From the NCBI GenBank assembly GCA_903832075.1, contig CAILAF010000609.1, positions 1-6,140 of the forward strand: 6,140 nucleotides of DNA, read 5' to 3'. A model generated the notes under the pieces. The model did no database searches. It had not been told where the DNA came from and worked only from the letters and a program-made list of their open reading frames with translations. How positions within the stretch are numbered: the first letter of the stretch is position 1; every line of letters starts with the position of its first letter. The position numbers and the translations under genes are program-made. Shown here in pieces: positions 1-5,976 of this stretch. This DNA comes from an uncultured Chitinophagaceae bacterium. GTDB lineage: Bacteria; Bacteroidota; Bacteroidia; Chitinophagales; Chitinophagaceae.

Positions 1-122
1 ACAATTGATAAAACATCGTGCGCAGCGTGTGGTGTTGCCAATGAAGATGTTAAATATTTTTTTAGCAATAATGTGCGGTAATCGTTTTTTGGAGCATGTT
101 TACCAAATCTGAATTGTTGCAT
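1..122 (-). CDS. N-terminal fragment of a conserved hypothetical protein (runs off the left edge)
   Basis: An open minus-strand frame starts at an ATG (complement of 120-122) and stays open for 40 codons to the window edge, so only the N-terminus is present. The peptide begins MQQFRFGKHAPKNDYRTLLL and continues with KKYLT and a Pro/Ala/His segment. The pattern of an (F/L)GK, a Lys/Asp-Arg-Thr-Leu stretch and then KYL resembles the start of conserved hypothetical proteins whose next segment carries an NDxxGDCT-like motif. That resemblance is from memory, and the diagnostic part lies outside the window. There is no signal peptide or membrane segment in the visible part. It is divergent from the gene at 331. 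A competing plus-strand frame ending at 81 is judged a shadow because its residue pattern is less protein-like. Function is not assigned. Confidence 0.6.
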   Translation of the reverse strand, partial: MQQFRFGKHAPKNDYRTLLLKKYLTSSLATPHAAHDVLSI

Positions 123-189
123 AATAAATTTATTTGTGCCTACTCTTAAATACCGTTTTCGGCTAACCGGATTATTAAAAAAAGAATAA

Positions 190-208
190 CCAACAAAATT
201 GGTAAATA
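190..208 (+). repeat. Direct repeat copy 1 (possible operator half)
   Basis: The 19 bases here match 241-259 at 14 of 19 positions when aligned without gaps. The first eight bases, CCAACAAA, are identical, a G is shared at position 12, and both copies end in AAATA. The copies are spaced 51 bases apart, close to five helical turns, so they would lie on about the same face of DNA. Most of the element overlaps an ACCAA-N5-TTGGT dyad at 189-203. It lies in the leader of the kinase/regulator operon, so regulator binding is a reasonable but untested idea. Confidence 0.4.
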
Positions 209-226
209 TTTTTTTAAAAAAAGGCA

Positions 227-261
227 GGTATTTTTACGTGCCAACAAATGGGAAAAATACC
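227..261. promoter_or_regulatory. Perfect 9-bp inverted repeat, candidate regulator-binding site
   Basis: GGTATTTTT at 227-235 is the exact reverse complement of AAAAATACC at 253-261, with a 17-base spacer. The left arm is also part of a second, overlapping dyad (GGCA at 223-226 with TGCC at 239-242, and GTA at 228-230 with TAC at 235-237 around TTTT, one mismatch between them). If transcribed, the two stems would be mutually exclusive. As DNA, a widely spaced inverted repeat is compatible with a dimeric regulator. A terminator is less likely because the right arm is followed by a C run rather than a T tract. Confidence 0.4.
241..259 (+). repeat. Direct repeat copy 2 (possible operator half)
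   Basis: This is the second copy of the 19-base element at 190-208. The identical core CCAACAAA is at 241-248 and the AAATA end is at 255-259. It overlaps the right arm of the inverted repeat at 253-261. The copy ends 71 bases before the start codon of the gene at 331 and about 23 bases before the weak -33-like TTC at 283, a position that would suit an activator site. Confidence 0.4.
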
Positions 262-330
262 CCCCTAAATTTTAAAAGATTATTCGCAACATTGCAGTAT
301 AAAATATTTTTTCACTTAAATTAATTTTTT

Positions 331-810
331 ATGCCTGCGAAAATTTCTTTTGATCTTCCAACAAATAATCAAGTTGGAATAATTAATGTTAATGACGTTC
401 ATAAAGTCATTAATGATTTTGAGAAAAAAATTGAATTAAATTGTTCTGATCCTTCACGAAATCCAATACAAAAACATTTGTATTTTGATATTAGTATGGA
501 AAGATTGAATTGCATTATTGGCAAAGATGCCACTGAGGGTATTAATGCAGAAGCATCGAAAGATCGTTTCAGAATATACTTTGCTGTAACAATGCCTAAT
601 CAATTGAATTGCGAGAACACAGCATCTGTTGAGAATTATTTAAGCATTCTTGTATGTGGTATTAATAAGAATGATAAATCGCCTTTGCTAAAAAAAGATA
701 ATTATGTTTTAGTAGAGGGATTTAAAGATCATGTTACAACATCAGCAAAAAAAACATCGTTAGATGATGCGCCTGATTGTTGTGTAAACGGTGGGCCTGT
801 TGGTGGTTAA
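331..810 (+). CDS. Small soluble hypothetical protein with Cys/Gly C-terminal tail, first gene of the signalling operon
   Basis: The product is 159 residues with no signal peptide and no membrane span, so it is probably cytoplasmic. It has an N-terminal helix-like segment (about 20-34), a central beta-rich part with aromatic/aliphatic strands (HLYFDI at 49-54, FRIYFAV at 80-86, YLSILVCGI at 103-111), and a tail ending DAPDCCVNGGPVGG (146-159). There are six cysteines (38, 61, 94, 109, 150, 151), two of them adjacent in the tail. The RIYFA / LVCGxxxND layout with a Cys-containing end is reminiscent of short hypothetical proteins common in Bacteroidota. This is recollection, and no function is known to me. 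The ATG at 331 has only an AT-rich upstream region and no Shine-Dalgarno, as usual in the phylum. A 30-base gap separates it from the membrane-protein gene downstream, so co-transcription is likely. Confidence 0.8.
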   Translation: MPAKISFDLPTNNQVGIINVNDVHKVINDFEKKIELNCSDPSRNPIQKHLYFDISMERLNCIIGKDATEGINAEASKDRFRIYFAVTMPNQLNCENTASVENYLSILVCGINKNDKSPLLKKDNYVLVEGFKDHVTTSAKKTSLDDAPDCCVNGGPVGG

Positions 811-840
811 AACAATTTAATTCATGCTTAATGATTTACT

Positions 841-1509
841 ATGCCAATAATTCTTATTTTATTAATCTTATCTATATATCTGTTTGCAAACAGAAAGTAT
901 TTAACAGATTATAAGGTTTACCCTTTACTCATAATAATTTTTATAAACCTCATTGCAGAATTATTGGCATTCTTTTTAAACATTCATTACCAGGAAATAC
1001 AAAAATCGGGTAATACAATGTGGGTGTATAATTTCTCAATCGTTATTGAAATTGTCTGTTATAGTTTGATCTATAAAAAAATATTCAAATCCAAATGTTA
1101 TATCTATTTAATTAATCTTTCAATTTTCACAATTCCAACTATATTTTTTATTGTGTCATTGGCTGATTACTCGAAAATATTCACTTTCAATACTATCGTT
1201 TTTACCTACGAATGTTTTTTTATATTGTTACTAACGCTTGGATTTTTTATTGAGTTATTTAGAGCCGATTATTTTTATGTATCTCCCATAAAACAATTTT
1301 TCTTCTGGCTAAGTACGGGTTTATTGTTATGCTATTTGGGTGGAGTTTTGTTTTTAATAAACAGGGAATATATTTTCAAAATTTCCCCTCAAATAAATAT
1401 TTATTTAAAGAATTTAAATTTTTTATTAAATTGTTTTTTATACTTATGTATTTTAATTGCTGTTAAATGCTTAAAGAAATATCCGAATTTACAAATTCAA
1501 TCATTTTAG
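841..1509 (+). CDS. Polytopic membrane protein (about seven spans), candidate sensor partner of the downstream kinase
   Basis: The product is 222 residues and almost entirely hydrophobic. Predicted spans by eye are about 1-17, 26-47, 60-78, 86-107, 116-140, 152-174 and 187-209. Short polar links separate them, and a basic C-terminal tail (KCLKKYP at 209-215) suggests a cytoplasmic C-terminus. Notable patterns are WVYNFSIVIE (61-70), a charged residue inside a span, and FFFWLSTGLLLCYLGG (153-168). These match my memory of an uncharacterised Bacteroidota membrane family with a WxYNxxxxxE motif and an STGLLxxYLG motif. An in-frame TGA at 832-834 excludes any longer N-terminus, which supports the ATG at 841. 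The gene overlaps the kinase gene by 43 bases, so the two are almost certainly translated from one message. A sensory or signal-relay role is inferred from this linkage only. Alternatives are a transport or stability factor. Confidence 0.85.
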   Translation: MPIILILLILSIYLFANRKYLTDYKVYPLLIIIFINLIAELLAFFLNIHYQEIQKSGNTMWVYNFSIVIEIVCYSLIYKKIFKSKCYIYLINLSIFTIPTIFFIVSLADYSKIFTFNTIVFTYECFFILLLTLGFFIELFRADYFYVSPIKQFFFWLSTGLLLCYLGGVLFLINREYIFKISPQINIYLKNLNFLLNCFLYLCILIAVKCLKKYPNLQIQSF

Positions 1510-2258
1510 GCACTGCATTAATTTTAATTCTATGCGGTTTTATTGTTTTTAATTTAATCATGTATTATTTAAAAAGAAAGAAACATTTAAAAGAACAAGA
1601 ATCAATGAAGAAAGAATTTAAGGCAGCACTTATTCAAACAGAATTTGAAGTTCAGGAGCAAACGCGTAAAAATCTTGCATCCGAATTGCATGATAATATT
1701 GGGCAACTATTAAGTTTAACCAATGTTACTTTGGCTTCTATCAATATCAATGAAAAAGCAAAAACAAAACAAAAAATTGATGATACACTAAATCTTGTAA
1801 CCAAATCCATCAAAGAATTAAGACAATTGTCTAAGATTATTTATGGAGAGCAATTGCTTCAACAAGGTTTGATTCCAACAATAGAACAGGAAATTATTTG
1901 GTTACAAAGAAATGGACAATTTTTAATTGAGTTTATCAACGAAATAGAAAATACTGATATAACGAATACCGATAAAGACCTTTTCATTTTCAGACTTTTG
2001 CAAGAATCAATAAATAATATTATTAAACACGCCGAAGCAGATAAAATAATCATTCATTTAAAGTATGTTAATGATACAATGCAACTTACCATTCAAGATA
2101 ACGGCATTGGTTTTAATTCAACCGAGAAAATAAATGAACAAAACGGTTTGGGATTATTAAATATGCAGAAACGCATTAACTTATTAAAGGGAAGAATGCA
2201 TATAGATTCTATTAAAAACCTAGGAACTAAAATAATTTTTATCATTCCTTATCCATAG
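1467..2258 (+). CDS. Sensor histidine kinase, HisKA_3 (NarL/DesK-type), single membrane span and no input domain
   Basis: The product is 263 residues. One membrane span lies at about 11-35, followed by a basic, helical, probably coiled-coil linker (36-67). The HisKA_3 dimerisation region carries the phospho-acceptor His75 in ASELHDNIGQ (71-80). The HATPase_c domain follows, with an N box QESINNIIKHAEA (179-191), G1 box DNGIGF (211-216), G2 GLGL (227-230) and the late LGTKI (252-256). All key catalytic motifs are intact, so it should autophosphorylate and pass the phosphate to the regulator encoded next. There is no extracytoplasmic, PAS, GAF or TPR sensor region, so the input must come from a partner or the membrane itself. 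The start at 1467 lies inside the upstream gene. The next in-frame ATG at 1561 would delete the membrane span, so 1467 is preferred. Confidence 0.95.
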   Translation: MLKEISEFTNSIILGTALILILCGFIVFNLIMYYLKRKKHLKEQESMKKEFKAALIQTEFEVQEQTRKNLASELHDNIGQLLSLTNVTLASININEKAKTKQKIDDTLNLVTKSIKELRQLSKIIYGEQLLQQGLIPTIEQEIIWLQRNGQFLIEFINEIENTDITNTDKDLFIFRLLQESINNIIKHAEADKIIIHLKYVNDTMQLTIQDNGIGFNSTEKINEQNGLGLLNMQKRINLLKGRMHIDSIKNLGTKIIFIIPYP

Positions 2259-2260
2259 TT

Positions 2261-2917
2261 ATGAATCATAAAATAATAAATATTGCATTAGTAGATGATC
2301 ACGCTTTATTTAGAAGTGGTCTTGCTAATTTGCTCCGTGAATTTAAAGATATCAAAGTTGTTTTTGAAGCATCGAACGGGCAAGAGTTACAACAAATATT
2401 GAAATTAAATAATCAAGTAGATGTTATTCTCATGGATATTAATATGCCGGTGATGGATGGATATGCAGCAACAAGTTGGGTGAAGAAAAAATATTCCGGA
2501 ATTCATGTTTTGGCACTCAGCATGTTTGATGATGAAATTGCCGTATTAAAAATGCTGAAAGCAGGTGCCGGTGGCTATGTATTAAAAGAGTCTAAACCAC
2601 TAGAATTGTACAAAGCAATTAACGAAATAAATAATCAAGGAATCTTTATAAATGAAATGGTTACGAGCAAAATAATATTTAGCTCACAAAACATAGCTTT
2701 AGATTCATTTGAAAAAACACATATCACCGAAAGAGAAATTGAATTCATTAAATTTTGCGCATCAGATCTAACGTATAAAGAGATAGCAACAGAAATGAAT
2801 ATTTCACCAAGGTCAGTAGATAATTATAGAGAAAATGTGTTTGATAAATTTAAAGTCAGAAGCAGAGTAGGCATGGTATTGATTGCTATAAAACATAAAT
2901 TAATAAACATCAAATAA
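2261..2917 (+). CDS. Response regulator, NarL/FixJ family (receiver plus LuxR-type helix-turn-helix)
   Basis: The product is 218 residues. The receiver domain (about 5-122) has acidic pocket Asp12/Asp13 in LVDDH, phospho-acceptor Asp59 in LMDINMPVMDG, switch Ser87 in LALSMFDD, and Lys109 in YVLKES, so it looks fully functional. The LuxR/GerE-type DNA-binding domain (about 153-212) contains ITEREIEFIKFCASDLTYKE at 155-174, then ISPRSVDNYRENVFDKFKV. The start is 2 bases after the kinase stop codon, which marks translational coupling and a cognate pair. It is expected to act as a DNA-binding transcription factor in the cytoplasm. Targets are unknown, but the repeat-rich region before the operon (189-261) is an obvious candidate for autoregulation. 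It is the last gene of the operon and converges on the E1 gene. Confidence 0.96.
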   Translation: MNHKIINIALVDDHALFRSGLANLLREFKDIKVVFEASNGQELQQILKLNNQVDVILMDINMPVMDGYAATSWVKKKYSGIHVLALSMFDDEIAVLKMLKAGAGGYVLKESKPLELYKAINEINNQGIFINEMVTSKIIFSSQNIALDSFEKTHITEREIEFIKFCASDLTYKEIATEMNISPRSVDNYRENVFDKFKVRSRVGMVLIAIKHKLINIK

Positions 2918-2931
2918 GAAACAACCAATTT

Positions 2932-5322
2932 TTATTCATTCATCATTTCAACAATAATATTATATATTTCTTCTGCATTTGGTTTACTGAAATAATCTCC
3001 GTCACTACCATACAAAGGTCTATGCGCTTTTCCCGTTAATGTTCTTGGAGCAACATCCAACCACTTATATCCACCTTGAATTTCCAATATCTGATTGTAC
3101 ATAAATGCTGCTGCACCACCTGGAACATCTTCATCAATAAATAAAATACGATTAGTTTTTTTCAACGATTGCAAAATGATGTGATGAATATCGAATGGTA
3201 ATAAAGTTTGAACATCTATTAATTCGCAACTTATATTTTGTTTTTCTAAACGCTCTAATGTATCCTCAAAAACTCTTAATATGGAACCATAAGAAACAAT
3301 AGTAATATCTGTTCCTTCTTTAATAATTTCTGGCACTCCTAACGGCACTGTATACTCCAATAAATTTGCAGGTAACTTTTCTTTTAATCTATACCCATTC
3401 AAGCATTCAATTAACAAAGCCGGATCATTACTACGCAACAAAGTATTATACATTCCAACAGCTTGCACCATATTACGTGGTACACAAATATGCATACCAC
3501 GTAGTGAATTAATAATCATTCCCATTGGACTACCGCTATGCCAAATACCTTCCAACCGATGACCGCGTGTGCGAATGATAACCGGACAACTTTGTTGTCC
3601 TTTAGTTCTAAAATGTGTTGTAGCTGCATCATCACTTAGTGGTTGTAAACCATACAACAAATAATCTAAATATTGAATTTCTGCAATAGGTCTCAATCCT
3701 CTCAAAGCCATGCCTATGGCCTGTCCCATAATAGTATTTTCACGAATACCTGTATCAAAAATTCTATTCTTTCCATGCTTTTCTTGTAAGCCTGCAAAAC
3801 CTTGATTCACATCACCAATAAATCCTACATCTTCACCAAAAGCAAATACACGGGGATCGGAAGAAAAGAGCGCATCAAAATATTTATTCAATATTTCATA
3901 CCCATTCAACAACTGTGCATCATAAGAAATCCATGGTTTTACTTCTTCAACGTGTAATGCACTTTTTGGACTTTCATCAAGTAAATGCGAATTGAATAAT
4001 CGTTCACCTTCAACTAATAATTTTTGATAGTAAGATTTCAACGATTCAGTTGAAGGAGAATTAGGTGCAGCTTCCATTGCCAATGAAAGCGAATGCAAAA
4101 CATCTCTGCGTAAAGGTTCTATATTACTTTGTAACCTATTGCATAATTCTTGTAAGTAGTTATATGTATCCATATCACTCACCATCATACTACTAATTAA
4201 TTCAACAGTATGCTCAACTTGTACTTTAATTGGAGCTAAAAATTTATCCCATGCTTTTGCCTTGCTATCTCTTACACTTTCTTTTGCATCATATTCTAAA
4301 TGTGTTAATTCATCATTATCCGCAATATTATTAGTGATGATCCATTCACGCATTTTCTTTATGCAATCCCATTCTTTTTCCCAAGCCAAACGATTAGGAT
4401 CTTTATATCTTTCGTGACTTCCACTGGTTGAATGACCTTGTGGTTGTGTAACTTCTTCTACATGAAATATTGCAGGCGTATGTGTTTCACGAATTTTTTG
4501 TAACCCTTGTTCAAACACTTCGCACATGCCAGCATAATCCCATGCTTTTACTTTATAAATTTCAATACCATTTGTAGATTCTTCTTTTTGCATACCTCTT
4601 AATGCAACAGAAATAGAACCTTTAGTAGTTTGATATGATTTAGGAACAGAAATACCATATCCATCATCCCAAACAAAAACAGCTAAAGGAACTTGCAATA
4701 CACCTGCTGCATTGATGGCTTCCCAAAAAGGACCTTCACTTGTTGATGCATCACCAATAGTACAAAAACAAATTTCGTTACCATGATGACTTAAATGATC
4801 AAATGAATGAAGCTGTTCGGTTTCACGAAAACATTTTGATGCAAACGCCAAACCTAATGCACGTGGCATTTGTCCGGCAGTTGGTGCAATATCAGAAGAG
4901 ACATTTTTTCTATTGGCAAGATCTAACCAATTACCATTATCATCTACCATTCTTGTAGCAAAATGAGAAACCATTTGTCTGCCGCCACTAAATGGTTCAT
5001 GGTTCACATCAGGATCTGCAAATAATTGTGCAAAAAATTGTTCTAAACTTGCAAGTCCTGAAGCAAACATAAAAGTTTGATCTCTATAATATCCAGAACG
5101 AAAATCACCCGATTTAAAAAATTTAGCCATAGCTAATTGTGCCACTTCTTTGCCATCACCAAAAATGCCAAACTTGGCTTTCCCGGTCAATACTTCACGG
5201 CGACCCAATAAACTAGCCTCACGACTTACCACTGCAATGCGGTAATCGTCCAACACTTGTTTTTTAAATCCTTCGTAAGAAAGCATATCGTCTTTATATG
5301 CCAAGGTAATAGTTTGTTCCAT
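2932..5322 (-). CDS. 2-oxoacid dehydrogenase E1 component, fused alpha and beta subunits (thiamine diphosphate-dependent)
   Basis: The enzyme decarboxylates a 2-oxoacid with thiamine diphosphate and passes the acyl group to the lipoyl domain of E2. Numbering is from the ATG at 5322 (796 residues). The alpha part (about 20-313) has YYRDQ (78-82), GDASTSEG (190-197), DDGYGIS (219-225) and the substrate loop GHSTSGSHERY (296-306). The beta part has FGEDVG (495-500), Glu528 in GIRENT, equivalent to the glutamate that activates the cofactor, His595 in WHSGSP, and a transketolase C-terminal domain to about 780. A helical linker of about 145 residues joins the halves. The usual GDG...NN cofactor motif reads GDA...DD. 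Asp can replace the metal-binding Asn, and I recall this variant as normal for the Bacteroidota fused family. The substrate is probably branched-chain 2-oxoacids (inferred). A TTG at 5343, preceded by AGGGGA, would add seven residues, but the ATG fits the expected N-terminus better. E2 and E3 genes are not in the window. Confidence 0.93.
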   Translation of the reverse strand: MEQTITLAYKDDMLSYEGFKKQVLDDYRIAVVSREASLLGRREVLTGKAKFGIFGDGKEVAQLAMAKFFKSGDFRSGYYRDQTFMFASGLASLEQFFAQLFADPDVNHEPFSGGRQMVSHFATRMVDDNGNWLDLANRKNVSSDIAPTAGQMPRALGLAFASKCFRETEQLHSFDHLSHHGNEICFCTIGDASTSEGPFWEAINAAGVLQVPLAVFVWDDGYGISVPKSYQTTKGSISVALRGMQKEESTNGIEIYKVKAWDYAGMCEVFEQGLQKIRETHTPAIFHVEEVTQPQGHSTSGSHERYKDPNRLAWEKEWDCIKKMREWIITNNIADNDELTHLEYDAKESVRDSKAKAWDKFLAPIKVQVEHTVELISSMMVSDMDTYNYLQELCNRLQSNIEPLRRDVLHSLSLAMEAAPNSPSTESLKSYYQKLLVEGERLFNSHLLDESPKSALHVEEVKPWISYDAQLLNGYEILNKYFDALFSSDPRVFAFGEDVGFIGDVNQGFAGLQEKHGKNRIFDTGIRENTIMGQAIGMALRGLRPIAEIQYLDYLLYGLQPLSDDAATTHFRTKGQQSCPVIIRTRGHRLEGIWHSGSPMGMIINSLRGMHICVPRNMVQAVGMYNTLLRSNDPALLIECLNGYRLKEKLPANLLEYTVPLGVPEIIKEGTDITIVSYGSILRVFEDTLERLEKQNISCELIDVQTLLPFDIHHIILQSLKKTNRILFIDEDVPGGAAAFMYNQILEIQGGYKWLDVAPRTLTGKAHRPLYGSDGDYFSKPNAEEIYNIIVEMMNE

Positions 5323-5489
5323 TAAACAAAAATAATTATTCAATCTTCCCCTAGCTAATATTTAAATAATTAGTGGAAAGAATGCGTAAAAGATCCGATA
5401 GAATGATTTTAAAAAATGGCATTATTTTTTCTGATAAGATTTCTGCAAAGCATTATTCAATACTTTTACGTAAGAAAATTTATGATTTT
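5323..5489. promoter_or_regulatory. Divergent intergenic region between the E1 and DUF1573 genes
   Basis: These 167 bases should hold the promoters of two divergent transcripts. On the minus strand a perfect TAnnTTTG match (TATTTTTG, complement of 5327-5334) lies only 4 bases before the E1 ATG, but no TTG is found about 19-21 bases upstream of it, so it is weak evidence. On the plus strand TACTTTTA at 5461-5468 differs from the consensus at one base and also lacks a good -33 partner. A plus-strand frame is open from a GTG at 5373 into the DUF1573 gene, but the 39-residue extension would bury the signal peptide and is not accepted. No dyads or terminators stand out. Confidence 0.4.
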
Positions 5490-5957
5490 ATGAAAAGAAT
5501 AGTTTTATTATCATTATCTGTTTTGTTATTTGGTTTTGTGCATGCGCAAACTTCTGATGCTACCACACAACCTCAACAAGACATTAATAAATTGGCAGAA
5601 TTTAAAAATGCCGATTATGATTTTGGAAAGATTCCTTACGGCAAACCTGTTGAATTTATTGTAAGCATTAAAAACATTAGCAACGATGCATTAACATTAG
5701 ATAATGTAACAGTTGGTTGCGGATGTACTACGCCGAAATATGAAAAAGGCAAAAAATTTTTACCGGGCGAAACTATCATTGTTACCCTAGGTTTTAATGC
5801 CGGTACAATGGGAACATTTCTAAAAAACGCTACATTGTATTTTAATAATGGTACATTAAATAAGCAAGTAAACTTTAAAGGAGAAACTTATCAAACACCT
5901 GCTAATGCTGCACCAGCCAATGGTACCATCGAAAAAATAAAGCCTAACAATAATTAA
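5490..5957 (+). CDS. Secreted DUF1573 domain protein
   Basis: The product is 155 residues from the ATG at 5490. Residues 1-19 (MKRIVLLSLSVLLFGFVHA) form a classic Sec signal peptide, with cleavage expected before QTSDA and no lipobox Cys, so the protein should be periplasmic or exported. A short Gln/Thr-rich segment leads into one DUF1573 domain (about 33-135) with the family hallmarks DFGKIPYGKPV, the KNIS turn, VGCGCTTP, a PGE turn and a GxFxKxAT-like strand. DUF1573 adopts an immunoglobulin-like beta-sandwich related to ASPM/SPD-2/Hydin domains. Its biochemical role is unknown. The tail is Pro/Ala/Asn-rich. The frame is open 39 codons further upstream to a GTG at 5373, but the signal peptide fixes the start at 5490. 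A paralogue begins 19 bases after its stop codon, so the two probably share a transcript. Confidence 0.93.
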   Translation: MKRIVLLSLSVLLFGFVHAQTSDATTQPQQDINKLAEFKNADYDFGKIPYGKPVEFIVSIKNISNDALTLDNVTVGCGCTTPKYEKGKKFLPGETIIVTLGFNAGTMGTFLKNATLYFNNGTLNKQVNFKGETYQTPANAAPANGTIEKIKPNNN

Positions 5958-5976
5958 TTAGAAAGAATCATCTCCA

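Larger units (their letters stand above)
123..330. promoter_or_regulatory. Divergent intergenic region with clustered repeats and dyads
   Basis: This 208-base gap separates the minus-strand gene ending its 5' side at 122 from the plus-strand operon starting at 331. It contains, in order, a small CCG-TTTT-CGG dyad (153-162), an ACCAA-N5-TTGGT dyad (189-203), a T7A7 tract (209-222), an imperfect GGCA..TGCC palindrome (223-242), a 9-bp inverted repeat (227-235 with 253-261), a C6 run (260-265) and a GCAA-CA-TTGC dyad (286-295). No complete match to the Bacteroidota promoter consensus (TTG, about 19-21 bases, TAnnTTTG) is present. The nearest is TTC at 283-285, 19 bases, then TATTTTTT at 305-312, with one mismatch in each box. 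The density of symmetric elements suggests the control region for one or both flanking genes. This is inference. Confidence 0.5.

Noticed and set aside
1..81. Plus-strand open frame ending in TAA at 79-81 (peptide with SCAACG)
   Set aside because: It is antisense to the better minus-strand frame starting at 122, and its residue pattern does not resemble a known C-terminus. It stays a minor alternative because the window cuts it.
189..215. ACCAA-N5-TTGGT dyad followed by a T run as a rho-independent terminator
   Set aside because: The stem is only 5 bp and AT-rich, and six other bases lie between it and the T tract. On the plus strand there is no gene upstream that needs terminating there.
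824..850. Very short frame ATG at 824 between the first two operon genes
   Set aside because: It encodes only seven residues before a stop codon and has no support as a peptide gene or leader.
1859..2053. 64-residue minus-strand open frame inside the kinase gene
   Set aside because: It lies wholly opposite a well-supported histidine kinase coding region and has no recognisable features, so it is a shadow frame.
5323..5343. TTG start for the E1 gene with an AGGGGA stretch just before it
   Set aside because: Bacteroidota rarely depend on Shine-Dalgarno sequences, and the ATG at 5322 gives the expected N-terminus. Kept only as an alternative.
5373..5489. 39-codon N-terminal extension of the DUF1573 protein from a GTG
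   Set aside because: The ATG at 5490 begins an ideal Sec signal peptide, and the extension would place it internally. The extension looks like chance open sequence in the divergent promoter region.
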